Below, piece after piece: positions 42,475 through 53,797 of a stretch of 64,000 nt of DNA. A program made the position numbers and the translations under genes. Numbering within the stretch: the stretch's first letter is position 1; every line of letters starts with the position of its first letter. Below the pieces are notes generated by a model. It saw only the letters and a program-made list of their open reading frames with translations, ran no database searches and was not told where the DNA came from. The stretch is from Hyphomicrobiales bacterium (GTDB lineage: Bacteria > Pseudomonadota > Alphaproteobacteria > Rhizobiales > Rhizobiaceae). The stretch is taken from assembly GCA_900467745.1 (NCBI GenBank), contig UBQW01000037.1:62001-126000 (forward strand), read 5' to 3'.

Positions 42475-43194
42475 ATGCGAATAGCGTCCTTCCAGCGTTT
42501 CCCCATTTTCGATGACGCTGAGAAGGCGGCGGGCGTGATCCTGCGCGACCTGACATGGGCCGACAGTCACGGCGCCGATCTCGTCATCTTTCCCGAATGC
42601 TACCTCCAGGGCCACAGCTACGACCGCTCGATCAACGAGCGTCGCGCGCTTTGCGTCGATGATCCCGCGCTGCAAAAGCTGCTAGAACCGCTCCGTTCCA
42701 TCAGGACAGCCGCCATCGTCGGCTTCGTCGAGCGTCGCGGTGATCTGGTTTACAACAGCGCCATGCTGATCGAGAGCGGCGCCGTCGCGGGCGTATATGC
42801 CAAGGCGAACCCGCTGGAAGATGGCTGTACGCCGGGCGATGCATTTCCCGTCTGGCAAAGAGCCGGCCGCGGCTTCGGCATCAATATCTGCAGCGACTTC
42901 CGCGATCCGGCATTTTCCGATGCCATCGTGGCAAACGGCGCCTCCGTCGTCTGCGCCCCGCTCAACATGATGATCCGGGCGCACAAGGTGGATCAATGGC
43001 GCGAGCCCGCGATCGAGAGCCTTCGCGCCTGCGCGGTGCGCACGGGCAGCTGGGTCATTTCCTCAGATGTCGTCGGCGACAGGGGAGATGGCTGGATGAG
43101 CTGTGGCTGCACGCTCGCCGTCGGGCCTGATGGGGTGATCGCGAGCAAGGTGCCTGAATGGGAAGAGGGCGCTATCCTGCTGGATATTGATTGA
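42475..43194 (+). CDS. carbon-nitrogen hydrolase (nitrilase superfamily)
   Basis: A 239-residue nitrilase-fold amidohydrolase with the catalytic triad Glu41 (LVIFPECYLQG), Lys110 (VYAKANPLEDG) and Cys139 (GINICSDFRDP). It lacks extra domains, so it acts alone on amides or nitriles; the substrate is not evident. The ribosome binding site is weak. It lies after the hsp20-DUF1150 pair, but with 85 bases between and without clear linkage. Confidence 0.87.
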   Translation: MRIASFQRFPIFDDAEKAAGVILRDLTWADSHGADLVIFPECYLQGHSYDRSINERRALCVDDPALQKLLEPLRSIRTAAIVGFVERRGDLVYNSAMLIESGAVAGVYAKANPLEDGCTPGDAFPVWQRAGRGFGINICSDFRDPAFSDAIVANGASVVCAPLNMMIRAHKVDQWREPAIESLRACAVRTGSWVISSDVVGDRGDGWMSCGCTLAVGPDGVIASKVPEWEEGAILLDID

Positions 43195-43229
43195 CGCTAT
43201 CGGCCTAAGCCTATGCTCAGTCCCGATGC

Positions 43230-43673
43230 TCAGACTTGGCCAAACAGCATGGACATCGGATAAGGCAGCGCCAGCGGCGGCATGTCGTCTGGTGTGAAGT
43301 ATCGGATGGATTTGGTCTCGCTGTCCGTCCAGACGCCGCTGCCGTCGCCAACACGGGACTTGAACAGCGTCACGACATACTCGACCTGATCGCCATTCGG
43401 ATAAACATATCTGAACTCGCGTCCGCCGAAGACGCCGAGAATGCTGGTCGAGGTGACGACAAGCCCGGTCTCTTCCATGACCTCACGAGTAATGGCTTCC
43501 TGCGGCGTCTCGCCAGGCTCGATCGCGCCGGCGGGCAGGCTCCATGCTTCTCCGGATGATTTTTCCTGCAGCAGCAGGCGGCCCGCCTCGTCGTGGATGA
43601 CGGCTGCGACGGCGGGAAGCAGGATGAGGCGATTGCCGATGAGGCGGCGGAGGTCGGTCAGGTAGGATGCCAT
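43230..43673 (-). CDS. NUDIX hydrolase
   Basis: A 147-residue protein with a complete Nudix box, GAIEPGETPQEAITREVMEETGL (GX5EX7REUXEEXGU), near residues 49-71. It opens with a short hydrophobic stretch LILLPAVAAVIHDEAGRLLLQ, the first strand of the fold. It probably cleaves a nucleoside diphosphate derivative; the substrate is unknown. The next gene upstream on the same strand is trmB, 21 bases away, so it may be the tail of the metK-trmB operon. Confidence 0.88.
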   Translation of the reverse strand: MASYLTDLRRLIGNRLILLPAVAAVIHDEAGRLLLQEKSSGEAWSLPAGAIEPGETPQEAITREVMEETGLVVTSTSILGVFGGREFRYVYPNGDQVEYVVTLFKSRVGDGSGVWTDSETKSIRYFTPDDMPPLALPYPMSMLFGQV

Positions 43674-43694
43674 TCGCCGACCTCGCTTGATCGT

Positions 43695-44396
43695 TTAGAC
43701 GCGCTTGAACGTCAGATAGGCCGAGGACCGTCCTTCGCGCCTAGCCTTGGCCTCGTAGCGCGTGCTCGGCCAGCCCTCGTAGGGCGTCAGCCAGTCTGCC
43801 GCGTTGCTGGCCTGCCAGTCGAAGCCGCCGTGGTCGCGGCACTTCAAGAGCGTCCAGTTCACGTAGGTGTCGATGTCGGAGGCGAAGCAGAACAGGCCGC
43901 CGGGCTTCAGCACGCGGTGAAAGCGGTCGAGATTGGTCTTGGAGACGAAGCGGCGCTTCCAGTGCTTCCGCTTCGGCCAGGGATCCGGGTAGAGCAGGTC
44001 GATCTGGTCGATCGATCCATCCGGCAGCCAGTCGAGCAGCTGCGTCGCATCGTCGTTGTAGACGCGGACATTGCGGGCGCCGGCATTGTCGACGCTGGCA
44101 AGCAGCTTCTGCATCGAATTGATGAAGGGCTCGACGCCGATGAAGCCAGTGGAAGGCGTTTCGATCGCACGGTGGATCAGATGCTCGCCGCCGCCGAAGC
44201 CGATCTCCAGACGCAGCCGGTTGGTCTCGACGGGAAAGAGCGTGCTCAGCGGCTCCGGGGGAGCCGCCGAGAGGTCGATGATGAACGCCGGCAAGAGGGT
44301 GCTGAGCTTCTCCGCCTGTTGTCCGCGAAGTGCCTTACCCTTGCGGCGACCGAAGAAAGCCTCGGTCGCGCGTCCGCGACGTTCCATGTCAGTCAT
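43695..44396 (-). CDS. trmB: tRNA (guanosine(46)-N7)-methyltransferase
   Basis: A 233-residue SAM-dependent methyltransferase that makes m7G46 in tRNA. LRLEIGFGGGEHLIHRAIETPSTGFIGVEPF (near residue 62) is the SAM-binding site with the family-specific GFGxGE. DQIDLLYPDPWPKRKHWKRRFV is the hallmark PDPWPKxRH segment. It is four bases after the metK stop codon, forming an operon metK-trmB. Confidence 0.95.
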   Translation of the reverse strand: MTDMERRGRATEAFFGRRKGKALRGQQAEKLSTLLPAFIIDLSAAPPEPLSTLFPVETNRLRLEIGFGGGEHLIHRAIETPSTGFIGVEPFINSMQKLLASVDNAGARNVRVYNDDATQLLDWLPDGSIDQIDLLYPDPWPKRKHWKRRFVSKTNLDRFHRVLKPGGLFCFASDIDTYVNWTLLKCRDHGGFDWQASNAADWLTPYEGWPSTRYEAKARREGRSSAYLTFKRV

Positions 44397-44400
44397 CGTC

Positions 44401-45642
<1,242 letters not shown>

Positions 45643-45771
45643 TCCGGGATTCCCCTCAAAGAATAAAAAGCTGCGTAGTGGTACTCAGTTCAGGGCCGAA
45701 AAACAAGCGCAGAAGGACATAAATATATCTTTATATCTGCGGCGAAGTGACAAATTTTGCCCAAAAAACGC
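45643..45771 (-). promoter_or_regulatory. metK leader and probable promoter
   Basis: On the minus strand TTGTCA, a 17-base spacer and AGATAT form a plausible sigma-70-type promoter, followed by an AT-rich palindromic stretch (ATATCTTTATAT). The rest of the leader does not match the SAM-I, SAM-II or SAM-V consensus that I know. Confidence 0.35.
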
Positions 45772-45797
45772 AAAAAAGCGGCCTTTACGACCGCTTT
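45772..45797 (-). terminator. Rho-independent terminator of the phrR-like gene
   Basis: On the minus strand AAAGCGG pairs with CCGCTTT around a nine-base loop and runs into TTTTTT. It lies 26 bases after the stop codon of the HTH regulator gene. Confidence 0.8.
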
Positions 45798-45822
45798 CTC
45801 TATTGTGACTTATGAGGGATGC

Positions 45823-46242
45823 TTATTCGGAGTCGGCTTCGGCGGCCAGCGCCTTGACCAATTCGACGACCTTCCGGCGCACCTTGGGATCGGTGATCTT
45901 CACGAAGGCGCGGTTCAGCTGCAGGCCTTCCGAGGAGGACAGGAAGTCGACCACGTAGTTGGAGCTGGAGGCTTCCGCCATGCCACCCGCCATGCCAGCG
46001 TTCTCGCCGGGCGCATCCTCGAAGAAGAAGGAGACCGGAACGTTCAGAATGCTGGAGATGTTTTGCAGCCGGCTCGCGCCGACGCGGTTGGTGCCTTTTT
46101 CGTATTTCTGGATCTGCTGGAATGTAATGCCAAGGCTTTCCCCAAGCTTTTCCTGGCTCATTCCAAGCATAGTCCGGCGAAGGCGAATACGGCTGCCGAC
46201 GTGAATGTCGATCGGGTTCGGCTTCTTCTTGTTCTCAATCAT
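45823..46242 (-). CDS. Cro/CI-type HTH regulator, PhrR-like
   Basis: A 139-residue protein with an XRE helix-turn-helix at residues 16-72 (VGSRIRLRRTMLGMSQEKLGESLGITFQQIQKYEKGTNR) and a short C-terminal region. It matches in length and place PhrR of Sinorhizobium, a regulator induced by low pH and other stress, which also lies beside the actA (lnt) gene. The gap to lnt is 151 bases, and a terminator closes it, so it is a single-gene unit. Targets unknown. Confidence 0.85.
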   Translation of the reverse strand: MIENKKKPNPIDIHVGSRIRLRRTMLGMSQEKLGESLGITFQQIQKYEKGTNRVGASRLQNISSILNVPVSFFFEDAPGENAGMAGGMAEASSSNYVVDFLSSSEGLQLNRAFVKITDPKVRRKVVELVKALAAEADSE

Positions 46243-46393
46243 GGTGCTGCCCTAACAATAATTCTGCCCTTGTTTAAACCGGCACGCCCAAACCCATCCC
46301 CAAAACGCCACGTTGCAAAGTGCGATCTATTCACCTTGAACCATACGTTAAGAATGCCGATCCTAACCACTATGCAATTTTAGGGGTTTTCGG

Positions 46394-48004
46394 TCAATTA
46401 CGCTTGAAAACAAAACCAAAACGCGAAGCCATTGCAATTGCAAGCAGAAGTGTTTCGATCAACCAGAAGTACGTTTCGCGTGACAGCGGCAGATGGGTCG
46501 GAGAGGCGAAACTATCAAGGGTTGCGTCAATAAAGCCGGTCTCATTGAGCGAAAGACCTGCAATAATTTCACCACGGGGGCTGACAAGGGCGGAAATCCC
46601 ACTATTGCCGTCGCGAATCAGCGGTAGACCCGTTTCCACGGCCCGAACGCGGGCCTGCTGGAAGTGCTGGTAGGGGCCGGGCGTGGCGCCGAACCAGGCG
46701 TCGTTGGTGATGTTCAAGATGGCCGATGCCGAGCCGATATCGCCGGTCATTTCGCCGGGGAAAATGATCTCGTAGCAGACCAACGGATAGAGCTTCAGCC
46801 CGCTTGGCAGCGTCAGCAGCTGGCGCGTGGCGGCCGCCGAGAAGCCGCCGGGCATCTCGACGATGTTCTGGATGCCGAACTCGCTGAGAAGGCTCTCGAA
46901 CGGCATGTATTCGCCGAACGGCACGAGGTGCACCTTGTCCGAGGCGGCGATGATCTGGCCGCGCCCGTCGATCACGTAGATCGAATTATAGTAGCGCGGC
47001 GGATTGCCGGGACCCATGTCCTCGGCGCGCACGGCGCCGGCCAGCAGCACCTGGTTGTCATCGAGCGTATCGGCGATCCTCGTCAGCGCATCCTGGTTAT
47101 CGGTCAGGATGAAGGGGATCGCCGTCTCCGGCCAGACGATGATATCGGGCTTGCGGCCGCCATCCTTGGGCGCCTCGGCCGAGAGCTTCAAATGCTTCTC
47201 GAAGATCGCCGCGCGGTCGGCGTCGCTGTCCATCTTGGCGCTCTGGTCGATCATCGGCTGCACGAGGCGGATGACGGGGCTCTTGTCGGTGGCGGCGACA
47301 ACCGGCTTCGGTGCGCCGTAAAGCACATAGGCGCCATATCCGACATGCGCGGCAAGCAGCAGCAGCGCCAGCGAAATGCCGGTTTTGGCGCCCTGCTTGG
47401 TACCCAGCAGGGCAGGGGCGGCGAAGACGAAGACCGAGAGCGCGGTGATGCCCATGATCCCGATGATATGGGCCGACTGCATCATCACAGGCACCGGCGT
47501 CATGCCATAGCCGATGGCATTCCACGGGAAGCCGGTGAAGAGCACGCTGCGCGCCCACTCAAGCAGGCCGAAGCTCGCCGCCAGCGCCGCGATCCGCCCA
47601 ACCCCATCGGACCAGAGGATGCGGGCAAGCGCTGTGGCTAGGCCGTAGAAGATCGCCAGCACGGCCGGAAGCCCGAAGATTGCCAGCGGCAGCGCCCAGG
47701 CGAACTCCTCGGCATCGATCATCAGCGCATGGCCGAGCCACCAGAGGCCGGCGACGAAGTAACCGAAGCCGAACAGCCAGCCGGTGACGAAGGATGGCCA
47801 GAGCCGCCCGATGATGCCGCTGTCGGGTGCCGCCGCCGCACCGTCGATCAACCAGACCAGCAGCGTGAAGGACACGAACATCGCGGCGAAGAAGCCGATG
47901 GGGGGGAGGGCCAGAACGCCGAATGCGCCTGCAAGGATCGCCAGCAGCACTCTCTTGTAGCCCCAGACCAGGATGACCCTGTCGGCAATTCGCTCCATGC
48001 GCAC
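46394..48004 (-). CDS. lnt: apolipoprotein N-acyltransferase
   Basis: A 536-residue inner-membrane enzyme that adds the third acyl chain to lipoproteins. The first 210 residues have six to seven helices, then the periplasmic nitrilase domain carries Glu in VWPETAIPF, Lys in SDKVHLVPFGEYMPFE and Cys in YPLVCYEIIFPGEM. A final helix closes the protein. In Sinorhizobium this gene is actA, needed at low pH. It follows corC by 71 bases on the same strand, at the end of a long operon-like run from miaB. Confidence 0.94.
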   Translation of the reverse strand: MRMERIADRVILVWGYKRVLLAILAGAFGVLALPPIGFFAAMFVSFTLLVWLIDGAAAAPDSGIIGRLWPSFVTGWLFGFGYFVAGLWWLGHALMIDAEEFAWALPLAIFGLPAVLAIFYGLATALARILWSDGVGRIAALAASFGLLEWARSVLFTGFPWNAIGYGMTPVPVMMQSAHIIGIMGITALSVFVFAAPALLGTKQGAKTGISLALLLLAAHVGYGAYVLYGAPKPVVAATDKSPVIRLVQPMIDQSAKMDSDADRAAIFEKHLKLSAEAPKDGGRKPDIIVWPETAIPFILTDNQDALTRIADTLDDNQVLLAGAVRAEDMGPGNPPRYYNSIYVIDGRGQIIAASDKVHLVPFGEYMPFESLLSEFGIQNIVEMPGGFSAAATRQLLTLPSGLKLYPLVCYEIIFPGEMTGDIGSASAILNITNDAWFGATPGPYQHFQQARVRAVETGLPLIRDGNSGISALVSPRGEIIAGLSLNETGFIDATLDSFASPTHLPLSRETYFWLIETLLLAIAMASRFGFVFKRN

Positions 48005-48075
48005 CCCACCAATCCGCGAATCAACTGAGGTCGCAGTGTTTCAAAAAAGCCGCCCGTTGTCGTGGTTGGCAGTGA

Positions 48076-49227
48076 TCAGTTTGCCGTCGGCGTCTCGCTC
48101 TGCCGCTCGTCGCCGTGGTCGAGACCCATCGCGCCGTCACCATCGCTCTTCGCGCGCCGGCGGATCGCCTGACGCTTGCGGGTAATCCGCACGCGCTTGA
48201 TACGGCGCGGGTCGGCGTCGAGAATGTGGAACTCGAAGCCCGGCAGCGCCTGAACGACTTCGCCGCGCACGGGAATGCGCCCGAGCTCGGAGAAGATCAG
48301 CCCGCCCAGCGTATCGACTTCGTCGACCTGCTCGGTGATGTCGAAATCCGGGCCGATTGCTTCGGCGATATCCTCAAGCTCGACGCGGGCGTCGGCCACG
48401 AACATGTCCTCGGAGACCCGCTTGAACATGACTTCTTCGTCGTCATGCTCGTCGTCGATATCCCCGACGACCATCTCGACAATGTCCTCATGCGAGGCCA
48501 AGCCGTCGGTGCCGCCATACTCGTCGATGACGAGCGCCATCTGCGTACGGTTCACCTGCATGCGGCGCAGAAGGTCCGAGGCCAGCATCGAGGGCGGGAC
48601 GAACAGGATCTTGCGGATGATACCCGCTTCGGAAAGCGTCTTTTGCAGGTCCACGCGGGCAAGGTCGAAATTCGGCTTGGCCGAGCGCGGCGCCTTCTGC
48701 AGATTCTCAGGCGCGACCTCGACGATCGGCTCGGCGCTCTTGGCAGCCTTGGTCGATCCGCGGCGCTTGTTGCGCGCCTGCTTGGCGACGTAGGAGAGGA
48801 GATCGCGGATGTGCACCATCCCGCGTGGATCGTCCAGCGTCTCGGCATAGACGGGCATGCGTGAGCGGCCGGATTCCTCGAACAGGATCATCAGCTCGCC
48901 GATGGTGATCGTCTGGTCCACCGCCTCGATATCGGCGCGCGGTACCATCACGTCGGCAACGCGCACTTCCCGGAAGCGCAGGATGTTGTTGAGCATCGCC
49001 TTCTCGTCGGCGGAGAAGGCATCGCCATCGGCCGCGTCGGTCATCAGCGCGTCGGCAAGGTCTTCGCGGATGCGCGAACCCTGCTGTGGCCTCAATATGC
49101 GGGCAGCCCGCGACCAGAAGGATTGGGATCGTCCGGACTGCCTGCTACTACTGCCACCCTCGTCGGAGGATGATTGATCGGCGGTGTCCTTGGCCTCGGT
49201 GGCCGGTCTCGTCGTAAAGTCGCTCAT
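48076..49227 (-). CDS. CorC/HlyC-family protein with CBS pair
   Basis: A 383-residue soluble protein. After a 60-residue polar N-terminus, the CBS domain pair (residues about 95-230, VADVMVPRADIEAVDQT) is followed by the CorC_HlyC domain (residues about 245-340, FEFHILDADPRRIKRVRI). It lacks the membrane DUF21 domain, as CorC does. It is thought to modulate divalent-cation efflux and lies between ybeY and lnt, the common rhizobial order. The start overlaps the ybeY stop by four bases. Confidence 0.9.
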   Translation of the reverse strand: MSDFTTRPATEAKDTADQSSSDEGGSSSRQSGRSQSFWSRAARILRPQQGSRIREDLADALMTDAADGDAFSADEKAMLNNILRFREVRVADVMVPRADIEAVDQTITIGELMILFEESGRSRMPVYAETLDDPRGMVHIRDLLSYVAKQARNKRRGSTKAAKSAEPIVEVAPENLQKAPRSAKPNFDLARVDLQKTLSEAGIIRKILFVPPSMLASDLLRRMQVNRTQMALVIDEYGGTDGLASHEDIVEMVVGDIDDEHDDEEVMFKRVSEDMFVADARVELEDIAEAIGPDFDITEQVDEVDTLGGLIFSELGRIPVRGEVVQALPGFEFHILDADPRRIKRVRITRKRQAIRRRAKSDGDGAMGLDHGDERQSETPTAN

Positions 49228-49739
49228 GGTTCCATTTTAAGGTCTTGACCCTCGTATGGGTCAGATAGGCCGAGTTTCGCCAAAATGCGAGTCTCCAGCC
49301 CCTCCATTATCTCGGCTTCGGTATCATTATTATGATCGTAGCCGAAGAGATGCAAGAAGCCGTGCACCATTAGGTGGGTGAGATGGTCGTCGAAGCTCTT
49401 TTCGAGCTCGACCGCCTCACGGGCCACGGTCTCCCTGGCGATGATGATATCGCCAAGCATCGGCCCCGGAACCTTGCCCGGCTGAACCGGGAAGGCGGGG
49501 AATGAAAGCACGTTGGTCGGCTTGTCCTTGCCGCGCCACTCCGCGTTGATGTCCTGGATGGAAGCATCGTCGGTGAAGACCAGGGACACCTCGGGAACCA
49601 TTTTCGGAAAAGGCTGCTTCTCGGTCTCGCGCAGATAGGTCGCGGCTGTCTCAAGCACGCGGTCGGCCAGCGCGTGAAGCGCGTCTTCGGAGGGCCATTC
49701 GCCCTCCTCGATGCTGATCTGTATGTCGAGTTCGGCCAT
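49224..49739 (-). CDS. ybeY: endoribonuclease YbeY
   Basis: A 171-residue zinc metalloprotein involved in 16S rRNA 3'-end processing and ribosome quality control. The signature HGFLHLFGYDH (residues about 129-139) supplies three histidine zinc ligands, and WRGKDKPTNVLSFP is the conserved middle segment. Its ATG overlaps the phoH stop codon by one base and it overlaps corC by four bases, so the three are translationally coupled. Confidence 0.95.
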   Translation of the reverse strand: MAELDIQISIEEGEWPSEDALHALADRVLETAATYLRETEKQPFPKMVPEVSLVFTDDASIQDINAEWRGKDKPTNVLSFPAFPVQPGKVPGPMLGDIIIARETVAREAVELEKSFDDHLTHLMVHGFLHLFGYDHNNDTEAEIMEGLETRILAKLGLSDPYEGQDLKMEP

Positions 49740-50791
49740 CAGTCCTGCTGCGCGGCCTCTGCTGTGTCCGTCAGATAGGTCGCGTCGTAGGCGCGAACGA
49801 TGCGGCCGACCAGCGGATGGCGCACGACGTCGGTGTCCTTGAAGCGGATGATCGAGATGCCCTCGACACCGTTCAGGAGTTGCAGCGCCTCGACCAGGCC
49901 CGACTTGACGCCGCGCGGCAGGTCGATCTGGCTCGGGTCGCCGGTCACGATCATGCGCGAGTTTTCGCCGAGACGCGTCAGGAACATCTTCATCTGCATA
50001 GACGTCGTGTTCTGCGCTTCGTCGAGGATGACGGCGGCATTCGACAGCGTACGTCCGCGCATGAAGGCGAGCGGCGCGATTTCGATGACGCCGGCGGTGA
50101 TGGCGCGATCGACCTTGTCGGCCGGCATCATGTCATAGAGCGCGTCGTAGAGCGGGCGCAGATAAGGATCGACCTTCTCCTTCATGTCGCCGGGGAGGAA
50201 ACCCAGGCGCTCGCCGGCTTCGACAGCCGGGCGGGAAAGGATGATCTTCTCGACGACGCCGCGCTCCAGAAGCTGGGCGGCGTGGGCGACGGCCAGATAG
50301 GTCTTGCCGGTACCGGCCGGGCCACAGCCGAAGACGAGTTCGGACCGCTCAAGCGCACGCAGATAGGCATCCTGCGTCGGTGTGCGGGCAATGATGGTCT
50401 TCTTGCGCGTGGAAACCTGCGCCATGGTCAGCTTGGCCTTCTTCTCCATCGTCGGCAGGCTCAGCTGATCGTCGGCTGCAACCGCCATCCGGATCGCGCC
50501 TTCGACGTCGGAGCGTTCAACGCTGCCGCCCTTCTGGAGCTTGTCGTAGAGATAGTCCAGCGTGCGCCGCGCCTGGTTGGTGGTGACGATGTCACCCGAG
50601 ATCACGACGGAGTTGCCTCGCGCTCGGGCGTCGATGTTCAGGCGTTCCTCGAGAAGCTTGAGGTTCTGGTCGAATTGACCAAACAGTTCGCTGGCGAACC
50701 GATTGTTTTCGAACGTCAGAATAAAGTGATTGGCGTCGCTCGCGATGCGTGGGTGGCGCGGTGAAGAAGAAACCAATTCTTGTCCGTTCAA
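49739..50791 (-). CDS. PhoH-family ATPase (YbeZ type)
   Basis: A 350-residue P-loop protein. The start is a TTG (LNGQELVSSS in frame), unusual but supported by AAGGAG nine bases before it and by the gap of 18 bases to miaB. Walker A is VFGCGPAGTGKTYLAVAHAAQ near residue 154; Walker B is NAAVILDEAQNTT near residue 252. PhoH pairs with YbeY in most bacteria and probably acts as an RNA helicase-like ATPase. Confidence 0.93.
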   Translation of the reverse strand: MNGQELVSSSPRHPRIASDANHFILTFENNRFASELFGQFDQNLKLLEERLNIDARARGNSVVISGDIVTTNQARRTLDYLYDKLQKGGSVERSDVEGAIRMAVAADDQLSLPTMEKKAKLTMAQVSTRKKTIIARTPTQDAYLRALERSELVFGCGPAGTGKTYLAVAHAAQLLERGVVEKIILSRPAVEAGERLGFLPGDMKEKVDPYLRPLYDALYDMMPADKVDRAITAGVIEIAPLAFMRGRTLSNAAVILDEAQNTTSMQMKMFLTRLGENSRMIVTGDPSQIDLPRGVKSGLVEALQLLNGVEGISIIRFKDTDVVRHPLVGRIVRAYDATYLTDTAEAAQQD

Positions 50792-50809
50792 GCGGTCGAG
50801 CTCCTTGAG

Positions 50810-52219
<1,410 letters not shown>

Positions 52220-52224
52220 GCCGG

Positions 52225-52437
52225 CTATTTAGTGGTTTTTGCGCCGGGAGAAAAGGGCTTGTTATCCGGTCTTCCGGTGGCGTCGAACTTGGGGAGCCCG
52301 ATCATGGCATCGGCCCAATCGGCTGCCTTGCTGGCAGGGTTCTCGGCATCGTCGTTCGCCATGCGCTCGATCTCGTCATCGGAGAGCGCCCGGATGCGTG
52401 CCCAATCTGTGTTTGCTTCCGCTTTTCGCTTTGCCAT
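52225..52437 (-). CDS. BrnA-like small hypothetical protein, 70 aa
   Basis: A 70-residue acidic protein beginning MAKRKAEANTDWARIRALSDDEIERMANDD. TDWARIRALSDDEIE is the pattern of BrnA-type antitoxins, but the partner toxin gene brnT is absent and the C-terminus lacks the ribbon-helix-helix length of BrnA. It ends five bases before miaB begins. It may be an orphan or a core protein of another use. The ATG at 52437 is chosen; the longer frame overlaps plsC. Confidence 0.65.
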   Translation of the reverse strand: MAKRKAEANTDWARIRALSDDEIERMANDDAENPASKAADWADAMIGLPKFDATGRPDNKPFSPGAKTTK

Positions 52438-52501
52438 GCCAGAAGGTTCTCCAGCGTCAGCTTTGAAGTCTGCAAGATTATGCAGATGTCGGCAACGGCT
52501 T

Positions 52502-53311
52502 TTACGCCTGGACGTCCCTGCCCCTGAGCGCTGCACCCAGCATGGCGCGGATACGGCTGGCGATCGTGGCGCTGACCTGCTTGCGGTTGGTCTCGGCGCT
52601 GTAGGAGACCGCTTCGCCGAAGTGGACATCGACGTCGAAGGCGCCGCAGCGGAGCATGTCTTTCAGGTGCGGCAGCATCTCGACATCGCCGGGCCAGGAG
52701 GCGAGCGGGCGGTGGTAGCGGCCCATGGGAAGCCCGTGCACGCCGGTATAGGCGACCGCGACGGGCTGCACGATGACGGTGCCGGTGGGCGAAGCGGGCA
52801 CGGCCATGGCGGCGGCGCCGAACAGCGAGGATTTTACCTCGAGCAGCCGGTTGCCATCCGATGTCGTGCCCTCGGGAAACAGCACCACGATCTCGCCGTC
52901 GGCCATGCGCGCGGCGATCTCGCTCACCTGGTTGCCGGTATTGCGCTTTTCCTCGCGCACCACGAACACGCTCTTCTGCAGCTTGGCGAGCGTGCCGAAA
53001 ATCGGCCAGTCGCGCACCTCGTTCTTGGCGATGAAGGCGACGTCGGCGATCGAGGACAGCACCATGATGTCCATCCACGAGGAATGGTTGGCGCACAGCA
53101 TCAGCGGCCGATGCGTTTCCATCTGCCCGTGAACGCGAACACGGATGCCGAGACAGAAGCAGATGATGCGGTGCCAGATGCGCGGCAGCCAGCGGCGCAT
53201 CTTCCAGTCGTAGCGCAGGGCAAGGAGCTGCCAGGGCATGAGCAGGATGCTGGCGATGAGAATGACGATGCCGGCGAGGGCGACGCGCAGCCAGGCGATC
53301 AAATCGAACAC
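52502..53311 (-). CDS. plsC: 1-acyl-sn-glycerol-3-phosphate acyltransferase
   Basis: A 269-residue membrane acyltransferase with one N-terminal helix (LRVALAGIVILIASILLMPW) and the acyltransferase motifs NHSSWMD (H-x4-D, near residue 95) and LFPEGTTSDG (near residue 163). It makes phosphatidic acid from lysophosphatidic acid; an ornithine-lipid acyltransferase (OlsA-like) role is also possible. It starts at a GTG, 22 bases after the mur/fur stop codon. Confidence 0.87.
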   Translation of the reverse strand: MFDLIAWLRVALAGIVILIASILLMPWQLLALRYDWKMRRWLPRIWHRIICFCLGIRVRVHGQMETHRPLMLCANHSSWMDIMVLSSIADVAFIAKNEVRDWPIFGTLAKLQKSVFVVREEKRNTGNQVSEIAARMADGEIVVLFPEGTTSDGNRLLEVKSSLFGAAAMAVPASPTGTVIVQPVAVAYTGVHGLPMGRYHRPLASWPGDVEMLPHLKDMLRCGAFDVDVHFGEAVSYSAETNRKQVSATIASRIRAMLGAALRGRDVQA

Positions 53312-53332
53312 TCCGCGGCTGCACGCATGATA

Positions 53333-53761
53333 TCAGGGATCGTCCTTCTTGAGCGGTATGCCGTAGAGCTCAAGCCGGTGATCCACCAGCGTGAAACCGT
53401 GCTCGCGGGCGATCCGCTCCTGCAGCGCCTCGATCTCCGGCGAGCGGAACTCGATGACGACGCCGGTCTTCAGGTCGATCAAGTGATCGTGATGCTCTTC
53501 CGGCACCGTCTCGTAGCGCGAGCGGCCGTCGCGGAAGTCGTGGCGTGCGATGATGCCGGCGTCCTCGAACAGCTTGACGGTGCGGTAGACGGTGGAAATC
53601 GAGATCTTGGCGTCGACCTTCACCGAGCGGCGATAGAGCTCCTCGACGTCGGGATGGTCTTCGGATTCCTCGAGAATGCGCGCAATGACCCGGCGCTGCT
53701 CCGTCATGCGCATGCCGCGCTCGGTGCAGAGTTCCTCGAGGGTCTTTGCCACATCCGTCAT
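53333..53761 (-). CDS. Fur-family metalloregulator, probably Mur (manganese-responsive)
   Basis: A 142-residue Fur protein. The start MTDVAKTLEELCTERGMRMTEQRRVIARILEESEDHPDVEELYRR has AAAGG six bases upstream; the open frame seven codons earlier is less likely. HDHLIDLKTGVVIEFRSPEI has metal-binding histidines and the dimerisation start. In Rhizobiaceae the Fur homologue at this place acts as Mur, repressing the sitABCD manganese transporter genes, while RirA controls iron genes. The Mur assignment rests on that lineage knowledge. Confidence 0.88.
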   Translation of the reverse strand: MTDVAKTLEELCTERGMRMTEQRRVIARILEESEDHPDVEELYRRSVKVDAKISISTVYRTVKLFEDAGIIARHDFRDGRSRYETVPEEHHDHLIDLKTGVVIEFRSPEIEALQERIAREHGFTLVDHRLELYGIPLKKDDP

Positions 53762-53797
53762 CAGGAGCCTTTCGATAGTCAACGTCTCAAGACGGAA

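Noticed and set aside
45643..45771. SAM riboswitch in the metK leader
   Set aside because: The sequence lacks the pseudoknot and core of the SAM classes I know; only a promoter-like and AT-rich palindromic stretch is present.
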